From Natrononativus amylolyticus (GTDB lineage Archaea; Halobacteriota; Halobacteria; Halobacteriales; Natrialbaceae), in the NCBI RefSeq assembly GCF_024362525.1, contig NZ_CP101458.1, positions 2,418,001 through 2,482,000 on the forward strand: 64,000 nucleotides of DNA, given 5' to 3'. The position numbers and the translations under genes are program-made. Of the stretch, positions 40,401 to 48,307 are shown one piece after another (within the stretch, counting starts at the first letter, position 1; every line of letters starts with the position of its first letter). Under the pieces are notes generated by a model. That model ran no database searches and had not been told where the DNA came from. It saw nothing but the letters and a program-made list of their open reading frames with translations.

Positions 40401-41053
40401 TACCGCAGCGCCTCGTTGTCGAAGGAGAGTTCGCGGTCGGCCTCGCGCTCGAGCCAGAGGACGAACTCGCCGAGGAACTCGAGCGTGCGGACGTCGGGGA
40501 GTCCGGCCGCGAGTTCCGCGGGTTCGACGTCCTCACGGCTCATCGCGGCGACGAACCGGTCGACGTCGGCGGCGAGCGCCGTCGGCTCCGCGCCGCCTGC
40601 GGCCTCGTCGGCGAACTCGTACTCGCGGTCTGCGAGCAGCCGTTCGACGAGCCGGCGTCGACCCGACTCGGTGACGACGTCGACGTCCGGGGAGAGCCCG
40701 AGGTAGTAGGCGTACTCCCGGACGAGCCCGTAGCAAAACGAGTGGTAGGTGTAGACGTCGATCTCGGCGGCCGTCGCCGGCTCGAGGCGCTCGGAGACCG
40801 CCGCCCTGATGCTGGCGGCGGCCTCGTTGGCGAACGTCAGCACCAGCACGTCGGCGGGGTCGACCCCGCGCTCGATCGCGTCTTCGATCCGCAGCAACAT
40901 CGTCGTCGTCTTCCCCGTTCCCGCACCCGCGTCGACCGACGTACACGCCGCCCGGCTGTCGATGACCGCCCGCTGGTTTCCCTTCGGCTCGAGCGAGCCG
41001 CCGGTGTCGTCCGTCGCGGCGGGCTCGACCGCCGGCGGGTCGGGCTCAGCCAT
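37424..41053 (-). CDS. UvrD/AddA-like helicase fused to a Cas4-like PD-(D/E)XK nuclease
   Basis: A 1209-residue protein. SF1A helicase motifs are complete: Walker A DAGAGTGKTTT (41-51), DEFQDTDETQF (about 382), GDKDQAIYGWRG (about 410), VMTVHQAKGLQFD (about 720) and VALTRAENHL (about 790). The C-terminal 250 residues form a RecB-family nuclease with LVVLDYKA (about 1097) and QLRLYARAC; four cysteines (TCARKHY near 970 and HCRFCPHRSLGC near 1183) should hold an iron-sulfur cluster, as in Cas4/AddB. It probably resects double-strand breaks. It is last in a three-gene operon, overlapping the gene upstream by 8 bases. Confidence 0.88.
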   Translation of the reverse strand: MAEPDPPAVEPAATDDTGGSLEPKGNQRAVIDSRAACTSVDAGAGTGKTTTMLLRIEDAIERGVDPADVLVLTFANEAAASIRAAVSERLEPATAAEIDVYTYHSFCYGLVREYAYYLGLSPDVDVVTESGRRRLVERLLADREYEFADEAAGGAEPTALAADVDRFVAAMSREDVEPAELAAGLPDVRTLEFLGEFVLWLEREADRELSFDNEALRYFNRPEHLEAARESLIGYGKLLTYCREKIAEAPAAVREEPVVRDVEAYLRVLQECVTHTVEALSLEEPTTKQLPRALFGNEIGRNATSRIEQTPVGRLRHYVSFLRQARHYTDVYADYRAHLEREGQLDFDELVRTATRLLADDSRDGVAEEITNRWTQVYCDEFQDTDETQFALITELTAGEDRPDLLAIGDKDQAIYGWRGTDREGLDRLARVYDDHAAVELELNFRSRQEILDVTNHCEYGRQTSKTLREHGRAPGEYDERAPPTRVATVESDELEWSTPEQVATTVSRLLNGEIANVPRRTLGDIAVIVRTNRHAQAVADELRALQIPHEISGSPRGEISPGMQTLVSYLRVLVEPSADAHLRRMLLYRYRLPEADLERLQAHDGSLGDALQVIDLETAAAHDRLEQAREHLRTLERLRDVLPRGEFLRRFRELTRLEWFLTSEERTELDRVDRFVDAYDDGTVLGALTERFVDALERTLRGNETGLGRGSNSADRVDVMTVHQAKGLQFDTVLVPFLSDEEWCVERDYAARARYRLLSAALDDGIDSPLCADLAAETVGEEWRVLHVALTRAENHLFLFGSRYDYDGGEGELAASTAQSCLAEAIEWSVTGERMDLWDAVTDSVDRVRETYPETVADLTDELAVSAGGAPGTITYYAGYGDRPVEPLETREAIATVHRLGRLLRRDILLPAADAADALATSEGIDLPATRHAGALTPETTRFPVTTLARATELPVALRHSYTAVRTHETCARKHYLDHVVRAIDDPSPGGDGSARLVGTVFHDIAEEAFYRGYETAAAWHEAARRQLTARGLLEHREPVAACIDRYFEARAASIDEPVAEWEALAAELPFSLADVPGVDGTVVGSVDSVRRTPAGDLVVLDYKATAERIEPAAATQLRLYARACDRRFDDPVEAVGYVYVGEGAGPHADLYDPAALPSWESVRTTLEAVDDPSFAETTPGAHCRFCPHRSLGCGPEEFVLEDVIDTE

Positions 41054-42065
41054 CGAATCGCACCTCCGCCGCGACGCGGGGGCCACAGCAGACCGCGTAG
41101 GCGCAGTCCGGACAGGCGTGCTCGGCGATGGTCTCCCACCGGCTCGCCGGGTCGAACGCCCCGCGTGCGATCGCCGAGACGGTGTCCGCGAGTCGGGACT
41201 CGACGGCGCCGTTTCGGTGCTGGTGGGTCATGCCGAACGTCTGGTGGTCGAGGAAGACGTCGGTGAGGTCGCAGGGCTCGAGGCTCGCCTCGACGGCGTC
41301 TCGCATCCAGTTGACGGTGACCCGGGAGCGGTCGGCGAGCGGTATCTGGACGTAACGACACGTCCGGTAGCCCGTCAGGTCCAGCTCGTCTCGAAGCGCT
41401 CGCAGCCCCTCGAGGGCGACGGACGTCTCGAACAGCCCCCCGACGAGTCCCGGCGCGAACTCGTCGCGCTCCGGATCGAAGTGCGCCGCGAACAGGTCGG
41501 CGACGTCGCCCTCCCAGCGGTCGCGATACCGGAGCAGCCCGAGCGGGCGGAGCGTCGGCACGAACCGCACCCCGACGAGCGACGAGCCGTCGGCGGAGAC
41601 GTAGTCGACCGGCGCCTCGATCGACGCCCGCGCCTCCCGCTCCGGCAGCGCGACCGAGCCGGTGAGCGGCAGGTGTGGCCCCACGAACTCGGCCGCCGGT
41701 GCGTCCGATCCGAGCGCGTCGATCCCCGCGGCGTGCGTTGCGCCGACGGCCTCGACGTACGCCCGGGCCGTCGCCTCGAGCACCCGGCGCTCGTGTCGGC
41801 GCTGGGTCCGGGAGTGGAGCCGCTCGTCGTGGTCGGCCCAGAGTTCGCCGAGGCGCTCGAGTATCGCCGTCTCGAGTGCGTCAGCGTCGGAGTCGGCCCG
41901 GAGTCCGTCGCAGATCGCCCGCCGGAGCACCTCGAGTCGGCCCTCGGTCGTCGGGTCGTCCGCCTCGCCCTCGAGGCCGTCGACGTGGGCGAACTCGTAC
42001 CGGCGCGGACAGCGGAGGTAGCTCCGTATGCCGTCGACGGAGAGCGCCAGCGTTCGGTCACTCAC
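41046..42065 (-). CDS. Fe-S RecB/Cas4-like nuclease-fold protein, probably AddB C-terminal half
   Basis: A 339-residue protein beginning with GTG. The N-terminal SYLRCPRRYEF (Cys19) and the C-terminal ACPDCAYAVCC together give the four-cysteine iron-sulfur cage found at the ends of Cas4 and AddB nuclease domains. Where an active enzyme would have an IDYK-type motif, this protein reads SSLVGVRFVPTLRP, so the D/E-x-K catalytic pair seems absent. It overlaps both neighbours by 8 bases, so the three are coupled. I interpret it as a structural, possibly DNA-end-binding subunit. Confidence 0.75.
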   Translation of the reverse strand: MSDRTLALSVDGIRSYLRCPRRYEFAHVDGLEGEADDPTTEGRLEVLRRAICDGLRADSDADALETAILERLGELWADHDERLHSRTQRRHERRVLEATARAYVEAVGATHAAGIDALGSDAPAAEFVGPHLPLTGSVALPEREARASIEAPVDYVSADGSSLVGVRFVPTLRPLGLLRYRDRWEGDVADLFAAHFDPERDEFAPGLVGGLFETSVALEGLRALRDELDLTGYRTCRYVQIPLADRSRVTVNWMRDAVEASLEPCDLTDVFLDHQTFGMTHQHRNGAVESRLADTVSAIARGAFDPASRWETIAEHACPDCAYAVCCGPRVAAEVRFDG

Positions 42066-44193
42066 GGCGAATCACCTCGCCGGCGGCGAACTCGAACTGG
42101 GACCGGACCGCCTCGACGAGGTCGTCGTCGACGTCACCCTCGGCGAGCAGGACGGCGATCTCCTCGAACAGCGCCTCCGTCTCGGCGAGATCGGCCTCCC
42201 CGCCGGTGCTCGCCTCCCGAAGCACCCGCTCGAGTTCGCCCCGCGGCTCCTCGAGCACCGCCACGAGGGCGTTCGCCTCGCCGTAGATGGCGGCCCGAGC
42301 GTGGGTCTCGACGTCCTCGAGGGAGAGCCCCGGCGCCGCCTCGAGCGCCCGGAGGTAGCGCGACTCCTCGTGGGTGCGCCGCAGGCCGCCGTCGTCGCGC
42401 TCGTACGAACAGCAGTAGAGAGCCGTCCGCGCCGCCCGCGAGCCGATCGCGAGCCGGCGACGAGACCGCTGGGCGTGGTAGTGTTCGAACGGGTCGCCGA
42501 CGTCCTCGAGATCGGCGACCGGGGCGAACGTGTCGACGACGTCGGCCGCCGAGGGGTTCGTGACGGCGGGGTACGCCGGCATCGCCTTCAGCCACGCCGT
42601 GGGAAACAGCTGAGTGAGAAACTGCTCGCCCGGGTAGTTGTCGTCGGTCAGGTCGAGCAGGAACACCGCCTCCCTGGAGTCGTACTTCAGGTCGTCGATC
42701 GGACAGACCGCGACGCCGCCGGCCGGAGCGTCGGTCTCGACGGCGTGGACGTACGGCGCGTCGTACTCGATAGTGTTCCGGAGCATCCGCGCCAGCCCCT
42801 GCCAGTCGGGGGCGACGAGGTCCGTCCGCTCGACGAACCGGGCGATCTCGAGGATTCGACGGACGCTCTCGAACTGTTCCCGGGCGTCGACCCAGTCGGC
42901 GTCGGCGGCGATCCGTCCCTTCAGGTCGGTGCGAACGATCCAGCGCTGGAGCGACCGCGAGACGCTCGCGTCGGCACACTCCTCCAGCAGCGCCGGCGAG
43001 AACCCCGGGACGCGCGCCTCGAGGCGGCGACGAGCGATTTCGATCTCGGGGTCGTCCGCGCGGCGCTCGCAGTTGAGAACGACGAACGCGTAGAGCTCGT
43101 TTACCGCCGGGTCCTCCGCGAGGGAGGTGGTGCCGACCGCTGCCGTCGGGAGCCCGGCCTCGCGAAGCCGCTTGCGAACCTCGGGAACGCGTTCGATACG
43201 CGCCACCGCCACCGCGACGTCGTCGTAGCGCCAGTCGTGCTCGTCCCGCAGCGACTGGATCTCGGTCACCACCCGTCGGCTCTGCTCGCGGGCCGTTCGA
43301 GCCCGGATCCGGCGGATGGCGCGAGCCGGTTCGGCGCGGGTTTCGAGCCCGGAGGACTCGCCGGTCGCGAGAAATCGGGTGAGCGGCTGTCGAGACGCCG
43401 CGTCGGCCCGGTCGAGGACCTCGACCGTCAGCCCGTCCGCGAGGTCGTCGAGGCGGCCGGGCTCGACGCGCGTGCGCTCGACGCTCGCGTGGCGTTCGCC
43501 GAGACAGACGAGTTCCGCCCCGCCGGCGAGCGCCGCGAGGTACCGCCGGTCGAGTTCGCGAAACTCCTCGAACTCGAGGGCGAGGACGGCGTCGAACGAC
43601 GAGCACACCCGGCTCCGGACCCCGTCGGTGTCGGCCTCGAGCAGGTCGACCGCGCGCGGAACGACGTCGGCTCGTTCGACGAACCCGCGGTCGGCGATCT
43701 CGGCGTGAAACCGCTCGTTGATCGCGTACAGGTAGTCGAGACACGGGTGTGGCTCCTCGAGGTCGTCCCGCCGAAGCCGCTGACGGGTCACCTCGAGTAA
43801 CAGCTGTCCCACGTCGCGGGCGAACGACTCCTGGCGTCTGGCTCGCTCGAGATACCGCGGCCGGTCGCGTTTCGCCCCGTCGATCACCAGCGAGATGAGT
43901 TCGATCCGTTCTTCGTACTCGAGCCGTTCGAGGGTCGGATCGTACTCCTCGAGCACCTTCGAGGCGTGTTCTGGCAGCGACTCGAGGCGGGGCGCGCCGG
44001 TCGGACCGGCCGCGGACGCAAGCGCGGCCTGCACGCGCTCGAGTCCGGCCGGGTGGCGTTTCACCACGAGCACGTTGCGCGCGCCGTACGCCTCGGCGAG
44101 CGTCGCGTACTCCGCCGAGACGAGCGAGAGCAGTTCCGGGTGTGGCACCGGACAGAGCTTGAGCGTGCCCTCGAGCGGCGGCGGTTCGGTCAT
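42058..44193 (-). CDS. AddB/RecC-like inactivated helicase
   Basis: A 711-residue protein with the overall look of a UvrD-fold half-molecule but no Walker A: the position that should carry GxxGxGKT reads LKLCPVPHPELLSLV. C-terminal helicase-like motifs remain, notably VAVCPIDDLKYDSREAVFLL and DLTDDNYPGEQFL, as in AddB where the corresponding segment ends in a zinc- or Chi-reading fold. In AddB the Fe-S nuclease follows on the same chain; here it is the next gene. First gene of the operon; the ATG at 44193 follows a TATA-like TTTAAA at 44219-44224. Confidence 0.7.
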   Translation of the reverse strand: MTEPPPLEGTLKLCPVPHPELLSLVSAEYATLAEAYGARNVLVVKRHPAGLERVQAALASAAGPTGAPRLESLPEHASKVLEEYDPTLERLEYEERIELISLVIDGAKRDRPRYLERARRQESFARDVGQLLLEVTRQRLRRDDLEEPHPCLDYLYAINERFHAEIADRGFVERADVVPRAVDLLEADTDGVRSRVCSSFDAVLALEFEEFRELDRRYLAALAGGAELVCLGERHASVERTRVEPGRLDDLADGLTVEVLDRADAASRQPLTRFLATGESSGLETRAEPARAIRRIRARTAREQSRRVVTEIQSLRDEHDWRYDDVAVAVARIERVPEVRKRLREAGLPTAAVGTTSLAEDPAVNELYAFVVLNCERRADDPEIEIARRRLEARVPGFSPALLEECADASVSRSLQRWIVRTDLKGRIAADADWVDAREQFESVRRILEIARFVERTDLVAPDWQGLARMLRNTIEYDAPYVHAVETDAPAGGVAVCPIDDLKYDSREAVFLLDLTDDNYPGEQFLTQLFPTAWLKAMPAYPAVTNPSAADVVDTFAPVADLEDVGDPFEHYHAQRSRRRLAIGSRAARTALYCCSYERDDGGLRRTHEESRYLRALEAAPGLSLEDVETHARAAIYGEANALVAVLEEPRGELERVLREASTGGEADLAETEALFEEIAVLLAEGDVDDDLVEAVRSQFEFAAGEVIRRE

Positions 44194-44616
44194 CTGTCAC
44201 GGAGTAGTGACTGTCTCGTATTTAAAGGTGTGGACGGAACGAGGTGGGGTCGACCGCGGGCGTTCGCCGCCATCAGTGCAGTTGTGGGGACCCGAGAGAG
44301 AGAGAGTGGAAGGACGGTGGAAGACGGCGAAAAGGACTACCACGTCCGTCAGGTGCTGCACGTACTCGAGACCACCGACGGAACCAGCTGAGCGACCGGC
44401 GTCTCGGCGAGACGGGTATCGGAACAACTGAAACGGGTTACACTCTGCTCGCACGCGACGCCCGAAATCGGGCGCGGTGGGGCCGGCTTCGGGCGAGCCT
44501 GCGCGAGCAGGTGTGTACTGAGTTTCAGTGGCTACTATCGCTATCCGGGGCTGAAGAGTCCAGTTACACGTCAGCTCACCCCGGTACTTAACCCGTTCAG
44601 GCCGAACCCATAAGGT
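44194..44616. other. 423-base divergent intergenic region
   Basis: Upstream of both the recombination operon (minus) and the first HTH regulator (plus). The minus-strand promoter candidate is TATTTAAAGG near 44218-44227; the plus-strand candidate is TACTTAACCC near 44584-44593, about 28 bases before ATG 44617. Short frames on both strands in between lack haloarchaeal coding character, and I see no gene. Confidence 0.5.
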
Positions 44617-45279
44617 ATGAGTGTCGTCGCCGAGTTTTCCGTTGCAGCGGACGATTTCGCGCTGTATCACTCCCTGACGGCGGCGCCGGATATGATCGTC
44701 GAGATCGAACGCGTCGTCGCCACACTCGAGGACCGAGTGATGCCGTATTTCTGGGTTAGCGGCGGCGATCAGGCGGGGTTCGAAGACGCGTTTCACGAGG
44801 ATTCGTCCGTCCACAACATCTCCGATATCGACGAGGTCGAGGGGGCCAGACTGTACCGTGCCGAGTGGACCGAAAACGTCGAGTCGATCGTCTACGCGTA
44901 CACCGAGATCGGTGCAACGATCCTTCGAGCGATCGGCCGAGACGAAAGCTGGGAACTGCGAATGCGGTTCGACGATCACGAATCGCTCGGCGATTTCCAG
45001 GGGTACTGCGAAGAACGGGAGATTTCGTTCGAACTCAAGAGCCTCAAAGAACAGGAACAGCCGATGGCGAGCGCCCAGTACGATCTCACGCCGAAGCAGC
45101 GCGAAACGCTGGTCACGGCACTCGAGGCGGGATACTACGAGGTTCCACAGAAGGTGACGATGAGCGAGTTAGCCGACGAGCTGGGGGTTTCACAACAGGC
45201 GCTTTCCAAACGGTTTCACGCCGGCCACAGGAACCTCATCACGAGTACGCTGACGATCAGTCACCCCGAAGACACGTAG
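44617..45279 (+). CDS. Bat-type HTH_10 transcriptional regulator
   Basis: A 220-residue DNA-binding regulator of the bacterio-opsin-activator group. The C-terminal HTH_10 domain reads LTPKQRETLVTALEAGYYEV (about 155-174) followed by MSELADELGVSQQALSKRF (about 180-198). The N-terminal 145 residues form the Bat-associated alpha/beta sensor-like region without a PAS or GAF domain. It is likely a local activator or repressor with an unknown signal. A close homologue follows 92 bases downstream. A TATA-like TACTTAACC about 28 bases before the ATG suggests a leaderless transcript. Confidence 0.85.
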   Translation: MSVVAEFSVAADDFALYHSLTAAPDMIVEIERVVATLEDRVMPYFWVSGGDQAGFEDAFHEDSSVHNISDIDEVEGARLYRAEWTENVESIVYAYTEIGATILRAIGRDESWELRMRFDDHESLGDFQGYCEEREISFELKSLKEQEQPMASAQYDLTPKQRETLVTALEAGYYEVPQKVTMSELADELGVSQQALSKRFHAGHRNLITSTLTISHPEDT

Positions 45280-45371
45280 CGGTTCTGCAGGGCACCCGGA
45301 ATCGTCAAAGGGGGTAGTGAATACAACCCTCACGGGTATTCGTGCGGGTGTAGTACCGAACAGGCGTCACC

Positions 45372-46067
45372 ATGACACTCGTAGTAGAGTTTCGTGTTCC
45401 GGCGCACGAAACCGCCCTCGGAGCGACGTTTGAGCGGATTCCGGAACTGAGATGTGAGATGGAACAGGCCATCACGGATCCGATTCCCGGGTTCTGGTTT
45501 CAGGGGCCGACACGGACCGCACTCGAGGCAACGTTCGATAGCGATCCAACCGTCGAAGCCTATTCGCGGGTCGTCTCCGACGAGCACAGATCGTTGTACG
45601 ACCTGGAGTTCACCGACGACGTGTGCGAGCTGGTGTCCATCGTCCTCGAGGATGGCGTCGTGCTCGACCTCTCAGCGGTACGGGGAACGTGGTCGTTCCA
45701 CGGTCGATACCCGTCCCACGAGAGCGCGAGTCGAACGTACGATCGGCTCGTCGAATACGGTACTGCGGTCGACGTCGCCAAATTACGAGGGATCGAACAC
45801 TCGAACGATGGACACACGCTGACGGAGGAGCAGCAAAAAACGCTCCAGACCGCTATCGAACACGGCTTCTTCGAAATTCCGCGGGGAATCACGATGGAAG
45901 AGCTAGCGGCGCGACTCGATATTTCACACCAGGCGGTCTCCGAGCGACTCCGGCGGGCCTACAAAGCGATGGCTACGGATCAACTGGGCCAGAACGGGAA
46001 GCGGGATACTGACTCCGCCACGTCTGTCCGCGCTGTCACGACGGAAGTCGAAGCCTCCGACTGCTGA
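45372..46067 (+). CDS. Bat-type HTH_10 transcriptional regulator (paralogue)
   Basis: A 231-residue regulator with the same architecture as its upstream neighbour: a sensor-like N-terminal region starting MTLVVEFRVPAHETALG and a C-terminal HTH_10 domain (LTEEQQKTLQTAIEHGFFEI, then MEELAARLDISHQAVSERL near 175-193). A weakly conserved tail follows. The two genes look like an old tandem duplication. Sequence identity is moderate, so their targets may differ. Confidence 0.85.
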   Translation: MTLVVEFRVPAHETALGATFERIPELRCEMEQAITDPIPGFWFQGPTRTALEATFDSDPTVEAYSRVVSDEHRSLYDLEFTDDVCELVSIVLEDGVVLDLSAVRGTWSFHGRYPSHESASRTYDRLVEYGTAVDVAKLRGIEHSNDGHTLTEEQQKTLQTAIEHGFFEIPRGITMEELAARLDISHQAVSERLRRAYKAMATDQLGQNGKRDTDSATSVRAVTTEVEASDC

Positions 46068-46187
46068 GGGCGGCGGCTACAGCACCGCGGGCGTCCAGCG
46101 GGCTTACGCCAGCGCCGTCGGACGACCACTACCCTCGAACCGTGGTACGACGAGAACCGCGCGTGGCGTGCGACTGCGTCTCCGAGG

Positions 46188-46793
46188 CTACCCGCCGAGC
46201 AGGTCGGCCCCCGTCCCGTCCGAATCGAACGTTTCGGTGGACCTGTTCCCGTTGGTGAACGTTACACGCACCGTCTCGGGGGACCACGAGTCGCGAACTC
46301 GAATCAATCGCGCCTGTGGAGCCCACACGTTGTCGAACCCGACCCGGCGAATACAGACGTAACAGTGAACCGATCGGCCTTCTCGAACGACGTGTGTGAC
46401 TCGGGGGTCCGAAGACTGGCTGGCCGAGCCGACGAGAACGCCGACGAGGATCGAGTCGTCGAAATCGGTCGTCTCGATGAACGCACGCTCGGCGGAGGTG
46501 AGTTCGATGTCCTCGTAAAACCGGCGGCCGTCCGAGGAGAGTTCTTCATCCCGGTGCGTTTCGACGTCGTCGGGGGTCGGCGGTTCGAGCCGCTCGACGT
46601 GAGCCGCCTCCGTCGCCAGCACCGTTCCCCGGTAACTGTACCAGCGTTTCACCGACGAAAACTCGAGCGTGTCGAAATCGAGCCGATCGGCGCGAAACGA
46701 CGGTCGGGAACAGAGCGTCGGCAGTCCGGCACACCCCGAGACGGCCATCGCTCCGGCGGCGGCGAGGAGAGCGCGTCGTCGTATACGTGACAT
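46188..46793 (-). CDS. Tat-exported lipoprotein, function unknown
   Basis: A 201-residue protein. The N-terminus MSRIRRRALLAAAGAMAVSG contains a twin-arginine run and a hydrophobic core, followed by the lipobox cysteine in SGCAGLP (Cys21); haloarchaeal lipoproteins are exported this way. The mature part is acidic and holds two further cysteines in HCYVCIRRVGFDN, which could form a disulfide. No family recognised. Same strand as the next lipoprotein gene upstream (28-base gap), so the two are probably cotranscribed. Confidence 0.7.
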   Translation of the reverse strand: MSRIRRRALLAAAGAMAVSGCAGLPTLCSRPSFRADRLDFDTLEFSSVKRWYSYRGTVLATEAAHVERLEPPTPDDVETHRDEELSSDGRRFYEDIELTSAERAFIETTDFDDSILVGVLVGSASQSSDPRVTHVVREGRSVHCYVCIRRVGFDNVWAPQARLIRVRDSWSPETVRVTFTNGNRSTETFDSDGTGADLLGG

Positions 46794-46821
46794 GGTATGT
46801 CGTGGTGTGTTTCGTCTGCGT

Positions 46822-47451
46822 TCACTCCTCTCGAGCGAGCGCCCGCTGGCCGGGCAGCGTCCGGACCATCGAATCCTCGATTTCGTACTCTCGACCGACG
46901 AACCCCTCCGATACGAACGTCGCCTCGAGATCGACGTGGAGGTCGAACGACTCGTCGTCGTAAACGGCGAGCAGCAGTTCGAACCCGACCGAACCCTGGC
47001 CCTGAAAGCCCACGTCAGGGACCGCTAACACCGTCGTTTCGTGGTCCTCCCCTCGAGAGAACTGAATCGGCTCCCAGGGGTAGCCGCCGGGTCGCTCGAG
47101 GTAGAACTCGGGTGCGGTACGGACGGCGTCGGGGCGAAACGTGTACTCGAGACTCTCGAGTACGAGCCCCTCGCCGTGCCAGATATTGGTCCGGATCGGA
47201 TACCGGTACTCGTCGGCGGCGTGTCTCGAGAAGTCGGAGAGGGATACGGAGATCACGCGGTCGTCCCCGTCGTAGTAGGTGTGGGAGGTCGCGTGCGCTT
47301 CGTCGTCGACGGCCGGATCGCGAAGCGTCCGACTGCGAAGGTCGGCACACCCCGCAAGCGCTGCCGTGCAGCCACTCCCCGTAACCGCTAACAGGTGCCG
47401 CCGAGAGACGGTAGGATCGGAGGACTCGAGTATCCGGTTTCGGGATACCAT
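46822..47451 (-). CDS. Tat-exported lipoprotein, function unknown
   Basis: A 209-residue protein. The signal region TVSRRHLLAVTGSGCTAALA (twin Arg at about 17-18) leads to the lipobox LAGCADLRS (Cys about 35). The mature domain is beta-rich, with paired strands such as RVISVSLSDF and VGFELLLAVYDDESFDLHVD, suggesting an immunoglobulin-like fold. It resembles haloarchaeal DUF8121-type lipoproteins, though that assignment is from memory. First of a two-gene lipoprotein operon. Confidence 0.7.
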   Translation of the reverse strand: MVSRNRILESSDPTVSRRHLLAVTGSGCTAALAGCADLRSRTLRDPAVDDEAHATSHTYYDGDDRVISVSLSDFSRHAADEYRYPIRTNIWHGEGLVLESLEYTFRPDAVRTAPEFYLERPGGYPWEPIQFSRGEDHETTVLAVPDVGFQGQGSVGFELLLAVYDDESFDLHVDLEATFVSEGFVGREYEIEDSMVRTLPGQRALAREE

Positions 47452-47481
47452 CGCTACCTCTGTTTTCTTACTGTTTTCTAA

Positions 47482-47847
47482 TCACTCTTTCTACAGATTC
47501 GGTGGTCGAGGGACGCCACGTCCGCCACGAATCGGACTCTCGAGCGGGCGAGCTGGCACGATGCCCGCTTTGGGAGCGGAACGCCGGTCGAAATCAAGAG
47601 TACGATGCTCGAGCACTCGGACGGCCAGCCGGGGAATTTTAAGGTGTACAGGGCGTATCACGACCGACTCCGGCGAGCGGACGGCTGGTACTGCTTCGTC
47701 GTCTATCGCCCACACGGTCGTTCCGGCTGTACGGTTCTGAAAGACCGGATGTGCAAAGCCTCGAGACTCCCGTTACTTCGCTGGCATGGTGGTGGCGATC
47801 ACCGGGAGACTCAACAGGCAAAGATAGTGATCACGGATATTTTCTAG
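47482..47847 (+). pseudogene. fragment of a virus/plasmid-type PD-(D/E)XK-like protein
   Basis: An open frame from the TAA at 47479 to TAG at 47845 with no start codon before ATG 47605. The residues before that ATG are clearly part of the protein: ASWHDARFGSGTPVEIKSTM, then DGQPGNFKVYRAYHDRLR, WYCFVVYRPHGR and LRWHGGGDHRETQQAKI. The VEIKS motif has the E-x-K of PD-(D/E)XK nucleases, and similar proteins occur in haloarchaeal viruses and plasmids. The N-terminal half is missing, so I call it a remnant. It lies just outside the integrated element. Confidence 0.6.
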
Positions 47848-48307
47848 CGGTTATATCCACTGGTACACTCAGGTTTAATACAAATCACGCTGAGTATTCT
47901 GGTGCCGTTGCGCGTGTGTTCCCCCACCACACCTACTTCGGCACCCCACACCTCACTCCCCCCCTTTCGGTCGCTTTTGGTAGTCGTCCCCCTTTCTCGT
48001 GAGTGAGTTTCGACGTCGAAGGTCACGGCTCGAGTGCTCACCGTCTCGGCGATCTCCCGGCGCTGCCGTTCGGTGAGGTCGTCGCGCTCGAGGACGCAGC
48101 GAGCTGTACGAAGTAGTGCGGATTGATCGCCTCGTCTCGCTCGGCGCTGCGACTGGTAGGGCTTCAAATCCAGCATTGACGATAATTTGCGTCGCTCACG
48201 AGTTGTTCACGACGCAGAATTATGGACTCGCTGGGACTGAGCAATCCCTCTGGGATTGCGATGTACAGCGAGTCCACGACTGAACGAGCGAAGCGATGTG
48301 AAGAAGT
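47848..48307. other. 460 bases of degenerate accessory DNA before attL
   Basis: No intact gene. A minus-strand frame (47844-48176) has a helical-looking stretch (LLRTARCVLERDDLTERQRR) but a poor C-terminal half, and may be the remnant of a gene. The right end contains the nested palindrome at 48223-48276. The stretch is probably a scar of earlier integrations at the same tRNA. Confidence 0.45.
48223..48276. repeat. nested perfect inverted repeat made from att sequence
   Basis: Outer arms TGGACTCGCTG (48223-48233) and CAGCGAGTCCA (48266-48276) are perfectly complementary, and the left arm equals the first bases of the tRNA-Ala att core. Inner arms GCAATCCC (48241-48248) and GGGATTGC (48252-48259) are also perfect, with a 3-base loop. 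The whole forms a 54-base hairpin with one internal loop, 31 bases left of attL. Confidence 0.9.

Noticed and set aside
41046-42065. Calling the stand-alone Cas4-like protein part of a CRISPR-Cas system
   Set aside because: It is embedded in an AddAB-like operon and no cas gene or array is present in the window.
47844-48176. Minus-strand 110-codon frame
   Set aside because: The N-terminal part looks helical, but the second half is low quality and no family is recognised; treated as degenerate DNA before attL.
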